Assembly (NCBI GenBank): GCA_027686065.1
Contig: JAQCTH010000094.1
Span: 1-10,676 of the forward strand
Direction: 5' to 3'
Length of the DNA stretch: 10,676 bases
DNA from: Clostridiaceae bacterium AF10-41
GTDB taxonomy: Bacteria > Bacillota > Clostridia > Clostridiales > Clostridiaceae
Shown here in pieces: positions 1 through 6,627 of this stretch. The notes under the pieces were generated by a model, which was not told the DNA's origin, made no database searches, and saw nothing but the letters and a program-made list of their open reading frames with translations. Position 1 is the stretch's first letter; each line of letters starts with the position of its first letter. Made by a program: the position numbers and the translations under genes.

Positions 1-8
1 AAACATAT

Positions 9-1037
9 CTATTTATCGTAGCCTTTATATTCGCAATTTATATTTATAATGTCTCTCAATATAGATGCTGCTGCATTCATTGTTCCTGATGCACCACCTA
101 TTACACTAATATCCCCTAATGTATCGGTACTATAAAATACACCTTTATTTTTATCATCTACAAAGTATAAAGGATGACTTTTACATATTACTTCTGGTCT
201 TACATATGCTTTTATTTGACTACCTTCTTTATATACTTTTCCTATTAACTTAATTTTATTACCTCTCTTTTTTTCATTCATTATTAAATTCTTATCTAAT
301 AAATCTATTCCCTTTATATCAATATCTTTAATACTTAAATCAGAATTCATAATAGCATTTGCTAATATTAATATTTTTGATGCAGTATCATAACCTTGCA
401 CATCTAAATTATAGTTTGCTTCTGCAATTCCAAATTCTATTGCTTTATTTAAAGCTTCACTATATTCAATTTCATTTTCATACATTTCAGTCAAAATATA
501 ATTACTTGTTCCATTTAATATCCCTTCAATTGCTAGTATATTTGCTCCAGCTAAATCAAAGGTACCAACATTTATGGATGGAAGTGCACCTCCTGTTGTA
601 CATCCTATACCAAGGTTAACTTTATTTTTATTCGCTAACTTTTTTAAATTTTTATATTGTAATAGTATTGGCCCTTTATTTCCTGTTACTACATTAATAG
701 AATTTTCTAGTGCTAATTTTATATGTGTTAATCCTGGCTCACCTGTTTCTATATTAGTGCTTGTTAGTTCTATTAAAGTATCTATATCTTTATTTTTTAT
801 AATAGTATTTATATTTATTTTTTCATCAAATTTATCTTTATATGTTTTTAAATTAAAATTATTTTTTATAATTTCTTCAATATCTATTCCATTATTATTG
901 TAAATTCCACCATCACTTTTTATTATATATTTTATTTTTATATCTAAATTCATAGATTTTAATGCATCTTTTTTATCTTGTAATAATTTTATTAAAGCTT
1001 TAGCTACTCCGCCATAGCCTAATATTCCTATATCCAT
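9..1037 (-). CDS. hom: Homoserine dehydrogenase, short form without ACT domain
   Basis: Predicted NAD(P)-dependent homoserine dehydrogenase, which interconverts aspartate semialdehyde and homoserine on the route to threonine and methionine in the cytoplasm. The 342-residue product opens with a Rossmann motif (GYGGVAKAL, residues 7-15). It has TGNKGP at 118-123, EGILNGTSNYILTEM at 171-185 and the family signature near 204-221, with E206, D212, D217 and K221 in the places of the catalytic acids and lysine. There is no C-terminal ACT domain, so it is shorter than the usual 400-450-residue bacterial enzyme and is probably not subject to threonine feedback through such a domain. The start is supported by AAAGGGAGGG about 7 bases upstream. 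No threonine or methionine genes are visible beside it, and its own promoter separates it from the sugar operon upstream. A related oxidoreductase with another substrate cannot be excluded. Confidence 0.85.
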   Translation of the reverse strand: MDIGILGYGGVAKALIKLLQDKKDALKSMNLDIKIKYIIKSDGGIYNNNGIDIEEIIKNNFNLKTYKDKFDEKININTIIKNKDIDTLIELTSTNIETGEPGLTHIKLALENSINVVTGNKGPILLQYKNLKKLANKNKVNLGIGCTTGGALPSINVGTFDLAGANILAIEGILNGTSNYILTEMYENEIEYSEALNKAIEFGIAEANYNLDVQGYDTASKILILANAIMNSDLSIKDIDIKGIDLLDKNLIMNEKKRGNKIKLIGKVYKEGSQIKAYVRPEVICKSHPLYFVDDKNKGVFYSTDTLGDISVIGGASGTMNAAASILRDIININCEYKGYDK

Positions 1038-1059
1038 ATTCAGCCCTCCCTTTAATATA

Positions 1060-1087
1060 ATTATAACTAACTTTCTAGTAGTATCAA
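1060..1087 (-). promoter_or_regulatory. Promoter of the homoserine dehydrogenase gene
   Basis: On the minus strand, TTGATA (1087-1082) and TATAAT (1065-1060) are separated by 16 bases. The start codon lies only 22 bases beyond the -10 box, so the predicted 5' leader is about 15 nt, little more than the ribosome binding site. That leaves no room for a T-box or riboswitch if this promoter is the one used. Confidence 0.6.
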
Positions 1088-1157
1088 TTTTCTTTTTATT
1101 AATCTTGAATAATTATATATTTAATTTTATGGTTAATATAAAAATCCTTAATATAAT

Positions 1158-1226
1158 AAGGCTATCCTTCTAACTAATAAATCACACTTATTTAATGTAA
1201 TTTAGCTTAGTCAGAAGTATAGCCTT
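1158..1226. terminator. Long imperfect inverted repeat between gntR and hom, likely terminator
   Basis: Two 20-base arms (1158-1177 and 1207-1226) match at 18 of 20 positions around a 29-base loop. The outer part is AAGGCTAT/ATAGCCTT. On the minus strand one of the two mismatches becomes a G-U pair, so the hairpin is better there. The T-rich tail, however, follows on the plus strand (CCTTTTTCTATTTT). It probably ends the ceramidase-like/SIS/gntR transcript and may work in both directions. A small second hairpin (CCTTA..TAAGG, 1146-1161) overlaps its minus-strand exit. Confidence 0.5.
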
Positions 1227-1290
1227 TTTCTATTTTATAAAAATTCTTAAATTTAAAAATTAAATTCATCCGTAATTTGAAATAATATCT

Positions 1291-2013
1291 TTATTCCTTA
1301 ATTACATATCTTAAAGAATAAACCTCACTATTTACATAATCTATACCAAATTCTATAGGTTTAGAATATTGATCATAATTTGTGGTAATTATCTCAATGA
1401 CAATTGCTTTTCCTGTATCTGAAAAGAATTTAGCTTTTTTTCCTAATAATTCTACTGCTTTTAATTTTTGATAAGAATGATTTATCTTAATATTATATTT
1501 TTTTCTCAATACATCATAAACTGATTCATTCTCAAGAACATATTGATCGAGATCAGGAAACCTATCAGCTGATACAAATATTTTTTCTATTACTACGGGG
1601 TTATTATCTGCATACCTTAATCTTTCCAAAACGTAAACTTCACTATTTACAGGTATTTTTAAATTATCTGCAATATAGTTATCAGCTTTAACTTTATTAA
1701 ACATTAAAATTTTAGAGAAAGTTTTAAAACCTAAAGCTTCCATTGTTTCGCTCCAGCCCTTAGAAACTGAGTTCATTGTTTTTTCAATATTGAACTTAGC
1801 TACAAAGGTTCCTTTACCCCTTATACGAGTCAACATCCCCTTACTAACTAAATCATCAATAGCCCTTCTTACTGTCATACGACTTGTATTAAAAAGAGTA
1901 CAAAATTCCTCTTCAGTAGGAATAATTTCTCCTTTTTCATACCTTCCATCTTTTATTTCATTCTTTATATAATCAATAATTTCTTTATAAATAGGCTTTC
2001 CTGATTCCTTCAT
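1291..2013 (-). CDS. GntR-family (HutC subfamily) transcriptional regulator with UTRA domain
   Basis: A 240-residue repressor-type regulator. The N-terminal winged helix (about residues 5-72) contains the typical GntR run 'IPTEEEFCTLFNTSRMTVRRA' followed by the wing GKGTFV. Residues of about 90-235 fit a UTRA ligand-binding domain of the HutC group (YVLERLRYADNNPVVIEK, then PIEFGIDYV near the end). Members of this group usually bind a sugar phosphate or similar metabolite of the pathway they control and leave DNA when it is bound. The gene is last in a row with the SIS and ceramidase-like genes (125-base gap to the SIS gene), so it is the natural candidate for the triple GTATATAC operator in front of that operon; this assignment is inference. 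An AGGTGA ribosome binding site precedes the ATG. The ligand cannot be read from the sequence. Confidence 0.9.
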   Translation of the reverse strand: MKESGKPIYKEIIDYIKNEIKDGRYEKGEIIPTEEEFCTLFNTSRMTVRRAIDDLVSKGMLTRIRGKGTFVAKFNIEKTMNSVSKGWSETMEALGFKTFSKILMFNKVKADNYIADNLKIPVNSEVYVLERLRYADNNPVVIEKIFVSADRFPDLDQYVLENESVYDVLRKKYNIKINHSYQKLKAVELLGKKAKFFSDTGKAIVIEIITTNYDQYSKPIEFGIDYVNSEVYSLRYVIKE

Positions 2014-2071
2014 TATCTAGTCACCTGCTTTTAAATTAATATAATTCTATATCTTGCCTATGTTTTATATT

Positions 2072-2101
2072 AATATAGCATATTATTAAACATTAGTTCA
2101 A
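2072..2101 (-). promoter_or_regulatory. Possible internal promoter for the GntR regulator
   Basis: On the minus strand TTGAAC (2101-2096) and TATATT (2077-2072) are 18 bases apart in the gap between the SIS gene and gntR. In such AT-rich DNA this could be chance. It would let the regulator be made when the upstream operon is repressed. A lone GTATATAG, similar to the operator core upstream of the ceramidase-like gene, lies just upstream near 2113-2123. Confidence 0.35.
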
Positions 2102-2138
2102 ATATAATATATTATCTATATACTACTTATCTTAAATA

Positions 2139-2855
2139 TTAATAATATCTATTGAATAATTCATTATTATACTCATCTGCTCCATCTAAATTGGAACTTT
2201 TAAATACTGGTGGTTCTATTCCCGCCTTTACTAATTTATCTATAACAGCTACTATTATAGCTTGAGCTATTGCTATACCTGTAGCATCTGAAGTTGCTCC
2301 TATAGGTACATCAAATCCTTCTACATAAAATGCAGCGTCACCTTTTTCAGCACAATTATCTATTACTACATCTGCTATTTGATACATATTTTTTCCTGAC
2401 TTATGTCTTGATTCAACTTTAGTAGAATGTTTAAGAGATGTTAATGCAATAACACTTGCTCCTATTTCCTTTGAATATAAACACATTTCAACAGGTACAT
2501 TATTTCTTCCTGAATTAGAAACAACCATTATAGTATCATTTTTGTTTACTTTATATAAATCTAGAATGCTTTTTGAATATCCATCTAATCGTTCTAAATA
2601 TGTGCTTTTATTAGGCATCTCATGTAACATTAATTCTGGAGGTAATATCCCTTGTACATATGCTAATCCTCCAGCACGAATGTATAATTCTTCAGCTACC
2701 ATATGAGAGTGCCCTGAGCCAAATACATAAAATCTTCCACCCTTTTTACAAGATTCTACTATTAAGTCTGCTGCCTTCTCTATATTTTCACTTTGAGTTT
2801 CTTGTACTTCCTTTAGTTTTGAAATTACAAAATCTAAATACTTGTTTATTATCAT
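2139..2855 (-). CDS. SIS-domain sugar-phosphate protein, UPF0309 type
   Basis: A 238-residue protein of one SIS (sugar isomerase) domain. The phosphosugar-binding loops are visible as VFGSGHSHMVAEEL (44-57) and VVSNSGRNNVPVEM (111-124), the latter being the usual Ser/Asn-rich loop that grips the phosphate. The DVPIGATSDATG stretch (182-193) and the overall length match the uncharacterised UPF0309 group of Firmicutes rather than GlmS, GutQ/KdsD or MurQ. The protein should be cytoplasmic and bind or isomerise a phosphorylated sugar or amino sugar; the actual reaction is not known to me. It lies 45 bases downstream of the ceramidase-like gene, in the same operon, with CAGGGGG as ribosome binding site. 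The GntR gene follows. The context suggests catabolism of an imported or released sugar phosphate. Confidence 0.85.
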   Translation of the reverse strand: MIINKYLDFVISKLKEVQETQSENIEKAADLIVESCKKGGRFYVFGSGHSHMVAEELYIRAGGLAYVQGILPPELMLHEMPNKSTYLERLDGYSKSILDLYKVNKNDTIMVVSNSGRNNVPVEMCLYSKEIGASVIALTSLKHSTKVESRHKSGKNMYQIADVVIDNCAEKGDAAFYVEGFDVPIGATSDATGIAIAQAIIVAVIDKLVKAGIEPPVFKSSNLDGADEYNNELFNRYY

Positions 2856-2900
2856 TTATATACCCCCTGCATAATTTATTATTTTTAATCATTTTATATT

Positions 2901-4187
2901 TTATTTATTTTCAAAATCTTGTTTTAACTTCTCTAAAACAAAGGAAATCATTTTCTCCCCTTGTCCTCTCTTTATAATACTTGAAGAAGCTTCATAACAT
3001 TTATTATCAAAAGACTCTTCATCAGCAAAATATAAATAATATCCATTTGTATATCCTAAAATTATATTATTCCCAACTTCCCTTATCTTCTTGCCTAAAC
3101 TTGAAAAAAGCTCACCTGGTATTGTTATAAACTTCCAGTTATTTATTTCAATTATATTTATTTCCACAGTTAGCTTATCCATTTTACCTATATTTCTAGC
3201 AAATTTTAAATTTGTGCAAGCCCCTTCATATTGAGATTCTATTACTCTTAAATCATTATAAGACATTGCCTCTTTCTTAGCTTCTTCTAATTTTCCTTCT
3301 AACTCATATAATATTTTTTCAGCATCTTCAACACTATCTAAATCTTTAATTTCTAAATCTAAATTATAATTTTTAACTTTTATATTATTTATAGGTCCTT
3401 TATATATAGGATTGCTTAAACTACTTTTTATTGCATCTGATAAATTTTTTCCAAGCCTATCTACTTCATCAAATGATGATTCTTTTCTTGTAAATCTAGT
3501 ACTTATATCACCGGCACTTCCATTAGTAAAAATAATCATATCGTATGAATTTCCTAAATGCTTTAATACCCCTGAAGGAAGATCAGCTGTAATATATAAA
3601 TTTTCTTGATTCATTATTGTTGGATGACATGAAAAATTATACATTAATACTTTTTTACCATTATTAAATAAAAATTCTATTGTAAATAATCCTGTATCCC
3701 AAGGAAACTTACTATTATGCCTTTCACTACAAACATTATAAACATTTGAAGTTGATATTTGTATTTCACATTTTTCTCTATTATCTAAAGCTATTCTTAC
3801 ACCTTCTACCAATTTATTAATATAATCTTCAACTAAATTTTTATTATAATCTCCAAATATTCCTTCTAATCCCTTAAGTACTCCATTTATATTATTAGAA
3901 ACTCCCTTAGGGCCAGAATGAGTATGTGTAGCTCCTACAATTAAATTTCTTCTTTTTATTCCTAAGTGTTTAATTTTATCCTGTAACTCTTGAATAAAAT
4001 AATAATCCACACAAATTATATCCATTTGTATAAAACATAATAATTCTTCATTATTATCAATTATTAATATTCTTGCAAATAAGTTATCATGGATACCTTT
4101 TGAAGTCCTAAAATTATCATAACCTGAAAGTAATACTCCAATTGGTGGTGTTATATTTACTTGAGAAAATCCGATTTTTGTATCCAT
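2901..4187 (-). CDS. Neutral/alkaline ceramidase-family amidohydrolase, cytoplasmic
   Basis: A 428-residue protein matching the catalytic domain of neutral/alkaline (non-lysosomal) ceramidases, zinc-dependent enzymes that cut N-acyl amide bonds. The start GFSQVNITPPIGVLLSGY is typical. Candidate metal ligands are H88/H90 in GATHTHSGP, H188 in FSCHPTIMN and E359 in IPGELF, with a tyrosine-rich GYTNGYYLYF (378-387) where the family places a metal-near Tyr. NGSAGDIS (222-229) carries the likely catalytic Ser. Residues 285-335 are charged and helical. There is no signal peptide and no C-terminal immunoglobulin-like domain, so unlike secreted ceramidases it should act inside the cell, and a lipid substrate is doubtful. 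It leads an operon with the SIS and GntR genes. My inference is that it removes an acyl group from a sugar-linked amide. AGGGAGA is the ribosome binding site. Confidence 0.8.
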   Translation of the reverse strand: MDTKIGFSQVNITPPIGVLLSGYDNFRTSKGIHDNLFARILIIDNNEELLCFIQMDIICVDYYFIQELQDKIKHLGIKRRNLIVGATHTHSGPKGVSNNINGVLKGLEGIFGDYNKNLVEDYINKLVEGVRIALDNREKCEIQISTSNVYNVCSERHNSKFPWDTGLFTIEFLFNNGKKVLMYNFSCHPTIMNQENLYITADLPSGVLKHLGNSYDMIIFTNGSAGDISTRFTRKESSFDEVDRLGKNLSDAIKSSLSNPIYKGPINNIKVKNYNLDLEIKDLDSVEDAEKILYELEGKLEEAKKEAMSYNDLRVIESQYEGACTNLKFARNIGKMDKLTVEINIIEINNWKFITIPGELFSSLGKKIREVGNNIILGYTNGYYLYFADEESFDNKCYEASSSIIKRGQGEKMISFVLEKLKQDFENK

Positions 4188-4261
4188 ATAAAATCTCCCT
4201 TACATCATAATAAAACTTAAATCCTTTATATAATTATTTAACTTAGAAATCTTTTCATATA

Positions 4262-4321
4262 AATAATATAATTTGTATATACTATTTGTATATACTATTT
4301 GTATATACAAATTATATTATT
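4262..4321 (-). promoter_or_regulatory. Triple GTATATAC operator inside a 21-bp-armed inverted repeat
   Basis: Three copies of the palindrome GTATATAC begin at 4275, 4288 and 4301, exactly 13 bases apart. Each has TTT or ATT before it, and the third reads TTTGTATATACAAA. The whole block is also a perfect inverted repeat with 21-base arms (4262-4282 and 4301-4321) around an 18-base centre that holds the middle box. It covers the -10 box and start site of the ceramidase-like operon promoter, as expected for repression. The box resembles operators of HutC-type GntR regulators (TTGTATATACAA, as I recall for Bacillus TreR). The cognate regulator is probably the GntR protein encoded at the end of the operon. 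Confidence 0.75.
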
Positions 4322-4339
4322 CTTTTAAATTTAAGTCAA
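4311..4339 (-). promoter_or_regulatory. Promoter of the ceramidase-like/SIS/gntR operon
   Basis: On the minus strand TTGACT (4339-4334) and a consensus TATAAT (4316-4311) are separated by an optimal 17 bases. The predicted start site is near 4304, inside the operator boxes. This leaves a leader of about 117 nt before the ATG at 4187, and the boxes occupy its beginning. Confidence 0.8.
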
Positions 4340-4340
4340 C

Positions 4341-4372
4341 AAAAAAAGACTGCTGATACTTATCAGCAGTCT
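4341..4372 (-). terminator. Rho-independent terminator of the PTS permease gene
   Basis: A perfect 12-bp stem (4347-4358 with 4361-4372, AGACTGCTGATA and its complement) is followed on the minus strand by a run of T (4346-4341 and beyond). It lies about 55 bases past the permease stop codon and immediately before the next operon's -35 box. Confidence 0.93.
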
Positions 4373-4377
4373 AGGGG

Positions 4378-4396
4378 TCATTAGCTAAGCTAATGA
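4378..4396 (-). terminator. Second small hairpin just upstream of the main terminator
   Basis: TCATTAGC and GCTAATGA form a perfect 8-bp stem with a 3-base loop. On the minus strand it is followed by CCCC, not T, so it precedes the main terminator rather than terminating alone. It may stabilise the 3' end of the permease mRNA. On the plus strand it is followed by TTCTTTATTT and could weakly stop antisense transcription. Confidence 0.45.
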
Positions 4397-4426
4397 TTCT
4401 TTATTTATAGGGAAATTCAATTTATA

Positions 4427-6112
4427 TTAATCCATATCTATGATGTTTTTAATTTCATTTTTATATGCATCTGCTTTAGCTCCGAAAATAGCTTGAATTC
4501 CGTTACCAACTTCAACAACGCCAGCTGCACCTAATGATTTTAATTTATCTTTATTTACATTTGCTTTATCTTTTACTTCAACTCTTAATCTAGTTATACA
4601 AGCATCAACACTAACTATATTTGCTTCTCCGCCTAATGCTTCTAAAACTGCTGGAGCCTTTTCAACTATTTCATTACTTTTACCCTTTGAAGCTTCTTTT
4701 ATATCAGCTTGAGGAATTCCAGCTTTTTCTTGGTAATCTGCTTTAGTATAAAGTTTAGTTTCTTCTTCACTTTCATCTCTACCTGGAGTTTTTAAGTTAA
4801 ACTTCTTTATGATGAATAAGAATAAGAAGTAATAAACTACTGCATATACTAAACCAACAATTACAGCCATTATCCAGTTAGTTGGTACTCCTGCTCCTGC
4901 TGGTAATAAACCGAATAATGTAAAGTCTATTATACCACCTGAGAATGTCATACCTATAAATACATTTAATATATCCATTAACATGAATGATAATCCTGCT
5001 AATAAACAGTGTACTCCGTATAATACTGGAGCAACGAATAAGAATGTAAATTCGATTGGTTCAGTAATACCTGTTAACATTGCTGTTACTGCTGCTGATA
5101 CTAATAATGATCCAACAACTTTTTTCTTGCTTGGAGCTGCTGTTCTATACATTGCTAAAGCAGCTGCTGGAAGACCAAATATCATGAATGGGAATTTACC
5201 AGCCATAAATCTTGTTGTACCTGAAACTATTGTTGCCATATCTGATGATGAAGCTCCAACTAAGCTACCCATACTTGATAATTGAGTAAAGTAAGCTGTA
5301 TTAGCTCCTGCAACTGTTTGCCATGTTCCATCTACTAATATTTTTCCTTCAACAAATGATCCAAACCAGAATGGTGTATAGAATACATGGTGTAATCCAA
5401 ATGGAATCAATGCTCTTTCAATAACTCCATAGAAGAATGTTCCAATTGCTCCTGCATTTCTAACTAATTCAGAAAGTACTCCTATACCATTTTGAACTAT
5501 TGGCCATAAGAATGCTAAAGCTGCTCCAACTAATGCCATTGCTAATGATGTTACTATAGGAACAAATCTTGATCCTGCAAAGAATCCAATAACTTGTGGT
5601 AATTGTATTGTATGATATTTATTGTGTAATATTGCTGTAACTATACCTGTTATAATACCACCAAATACTGACATATTTAATGTAAATATACCTAAGTTAG
5701 TAGTTACATAAGTACCATATGCACCAACTTCTGTAGGAGTAACAACACCTAATTGAGTTAATCCTAAAGTTAACATTGTAGAAATAACTTGGTTCATAAC
5801 TATGAATCCAAATACTGATGCTAATGCAGCTGTTCCTTTATCCTTTTTAGCTAGTCCAACTGAAACACCTACTGCAAATAATAAAGGTAAGTTACCAAAT
5901 ATTATATCCCCAATGTTCTTCATTATTGTTAATATTGCAGTTACAGCTGGAATAGTAACAAAAGATATAAGTGGTTGATAAACTGCTGGCGGATTGTCAA
6001 GTCCTGCTATTCCTAGTAAAGCACCACCAACTCCTAATAAAATACCTGCTATTGGTAAAGCTGCTATTGGAAGCATGATAGCTTTACCTATTCTTTGTAA
6101 AAATTGTAGCAT
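4427..6112 (-). CDS. ptsG: PTS glucose/N-acetylglucosamine-family permease, EIICB
   Basis: A 561-residue membrane transporter that imports and phosphorylates a sugar with phosphate from the PTS chain. EIIC fills about residues 1-438 with some ten hydrophobic segments. The family marks are IPFGLHHVFYTPFWF (236-250) and GITEPIEF (348-355). A hydrophilic linker of about 45 residues (440-484) leads to EIIB (485-561), with phosphorylatable C505 in DACITRLR. There is no EIIA domain, so an EIIA must act in trans. The sequence fits the PtsG/NagE family, and the GlcT/LicT-type leader favours glucose, but N-acetylglucosamine or another glucoside is possible. GC-third-position avoidance and many GCT/GGT/GTT codons suggest high expression. 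AAGGAGG (6121-6127) is the ribosome binding site. It has its own promoter and terminator and is therefore monocistronic. Confidence 0.88.
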   Translation of the reverse strand: MLQFLQRIGKAIMLPIAALPIAGILLGVGGALLGIAGLDNPPAVYQPLISFVTIPAVTAILTIMKNIGDIIFGNLPLLFAVGVSVGLAKKDKGTAALASVFGFIVMNQVISTMLTLGLTQLGVVTPTEVGAYGTYVTTNLGIFTLNMSVFGGIITGIVTAILHNKYHTIQLPQVIGFFAGSRFVPIVTSLAMALVGAALAFLWPIVQNGIGVLSELVRNAGAIGTFFYGVIERALIPFGLHHVFYTPFWFGSFVEGKILVDGTWQTVAGANTAYFTQLSSMGSLVGASSSDMATIVSGTTRFMAGKFPFMIFGLPAAALAMYRTAAPSKKKVVGSLLVSAAVTAMLTGITEPIEFTFLFVAPVLYGVHCLLAGLSFMLMDILNVFIGMTFSGGIIDFTLFGLLPAGAGVPTNWIMAVIVGLVYAVVYYFLFLFIIKKFNLKTPGRDESEEETKLYTKADYQEKAGIPQADIKEASKGKSNEIVEKAPAVLEALGGEANIVSVDACITRLRVEVKDKANVNKDKLKSLGAAGVVEVGNGIQAIFGAKADAYKNEIKNIIDMD

Positions 6113-6235
6113 TTATAATTCCTCCTTAAAAATTTATATTAATAAAAATAGATTACTACAGTAGTTCATGCTACTATGGATTTATTATTTCCATTTAAGA
6201 TTAAAGTTATGAAGCTTTTTATAAATAATATTAAA

Positions 6236-6294
6236 AAATAAAAAAGGACCAAAACCTTATAGATATAGCTATATCTATAATATTTTTAGTCCTT
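6236..6294 (-). terminator. Leader terminator of the PTS permease gene (antitermination target)
   Basis: On the minus strand the stem begins with AAGGAC (6294-6289), continues with AAAA/TTTT, holds a 22-base AT palindrome at its tip (6259-6280) and closes with GTCCTT (6249-6244), followed by TTTTTATTTTTT. Its 5' arm shares bases 6289-6294 with the 3' side of the RAT-like hairpin, so the two structures cannot form together. When the antiterminator protein is inactive, transcription should stop here, about 90 nt after initiation. Confidence 0.88.
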
Positions 6295-6318
6295 GCCTGC
6301 ATAACCAGTAACACACTA
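6287..6318 (-). promoter_or_regulatory. RAT-like ribonucleic antiterminator hairpin (BglG/LicT/GlcT family target)
   Basis: The minus strand reads GTGTTACTGGTTATGCAGGCAA in two parts: GTGTTACTGG, then TTATGCAGGCAA. This matches the conserved RAT core (TTACTG-N5-GCAGGCAA) bound by PTS-controlled antiterminators. TAGT at the 5' end pairs with ACTA at the 3' end, and CTG with CAG at the top. Binding would block the overlapping terminator. The leader logic implies induction by the transported sugar: when the permease is dephosphorylated by incoming substrate, the antiterminator stays active. No antiterminator gene lies in the window, so it is encoded elsewhere. Whether it is of GlcT or LicT type cannot be decided here. 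Confidence 0.88.
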
Positions 6319-6337
6319 CTTATTTAATTATGTACTT

Positions 6338-6366
6338 ATAATATCATATGCTTTTTTGAATGTAAA
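6338..6366 (-). promoter_or_regulatory. Promoter of the PTS permease gene
   Basis: On the minus strand TTTACA (6366-6361) and TATTAT (6343-6338) are 17 bases apart. Transcription would begin near 6331, about 13 nt before the RAT-like hairpin, which is the layout expected for an antitermination leader. From there to the start codon the leader is about 220 nt. Its second half (6113-6235) shows only a weak 5-bp hairpin at 6160-6175 and the ribosome binding site. Confidence 0.75.
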
Positions 6367-6461
6367 TGTTTTTTTGAAATTTTTTTTATTTTTTTATTTA
6401 AATAATAATACAATAATAAAATTAATTTTTAGCATATATTTTTCAATTACTTTTTCAAACT

Positions 6462-6491
6462 TTGATTAGACCTTTATGAACTGGATATAAT
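6462..6491 (+). promoter_or_regulatory. Promoter for the small membrane peptide gene
   Basis: TTGATT (6462-6467) and a consensus TATAAT (6486-6491) are 18 bases apart on the plus strand, just before the ribosome binding site of the 31-residue reading frame. The predicted leader is only about 12 nt. The stretch 6367-6461, between this and the permease promoter, is AT-rich and shows nothing else. Confidence 0.5.
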
Positions 6492-6508
6492 TTCAATGAG
6501 GTGATATT

Positions 6509-6604
6509 TTGGAAAATAATAATAGTTCACTTAGAATAGATTTATCTATAATTTTATTGTTAATATCTTTGTTGTTCTTTTTAATATACTGTTTAAGCTT
6601 ATAA
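6509..6604 (+). CDS. Small hydrophobic peptide, 31 residues, TTG start
   Basis: I do not recognise this peptide. The reading frame starts at TTG 6509 with GAGGTGAT (6499-6505 region) a few bases upstream, a close match to the 16S anti-Shine-Dalgarno. It encodes MENNNSSLRIDLS followed by one uninterrupted hydrophobic stretch (about residues 14-31, rich in Ile, Leu and Phe, with one Cys) that could span the membrane. The nearby ATG at 6496 is closed by a stop after two codons, so TTG is the only sensible start. A promoter lies in front and a hairpin terminator 24 bases behind, so it forms a complete small transcription unit on the strand opposite to its neighbours. The hydrophobic character could also arise from AT-rich noncoding DNA, but promoter, ribosome binding site and terminator in register argue for a gene. 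Confidence 0.5.
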   Translation: MENNNSSLRIDLSIILLLISLLFFLIYCLSL

Positions 6605-6627
6605 TAAATAACTATTTACATTAGATA

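Noticed and set aside
359..903. Open frames on the plus strand opposite the homoserine dehydrogenase gene
   Set aside because: They overlap a clear family match, have low-complexity Leu/Phe/Ser-rich products and lack ribosome binding sites; they are antisense shadows in AT-rich DNA. The same holds for plus-strand frames at 1790-1972, 2660-2977, 3412-3609 and 4983-5285.
1038..1157. T-box or riboswitch in front of hom
   Set aside because: No T-box sequence or other conserved aptamer is visible, and the likely promoter lies only 22 bases before the start codon.
2113..2123. Second GntR operator before the gntR gene
   Set aside because: Only a single imperfect core (GTATATAG) without the flanking symmetry or repeats of the main operator.
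4275..4308. Possible CRISPR array or simple tandem repeat
   Set aside because: The units are only 13 bp, have no spacers, and sit on a promoter; an operator explains them better.
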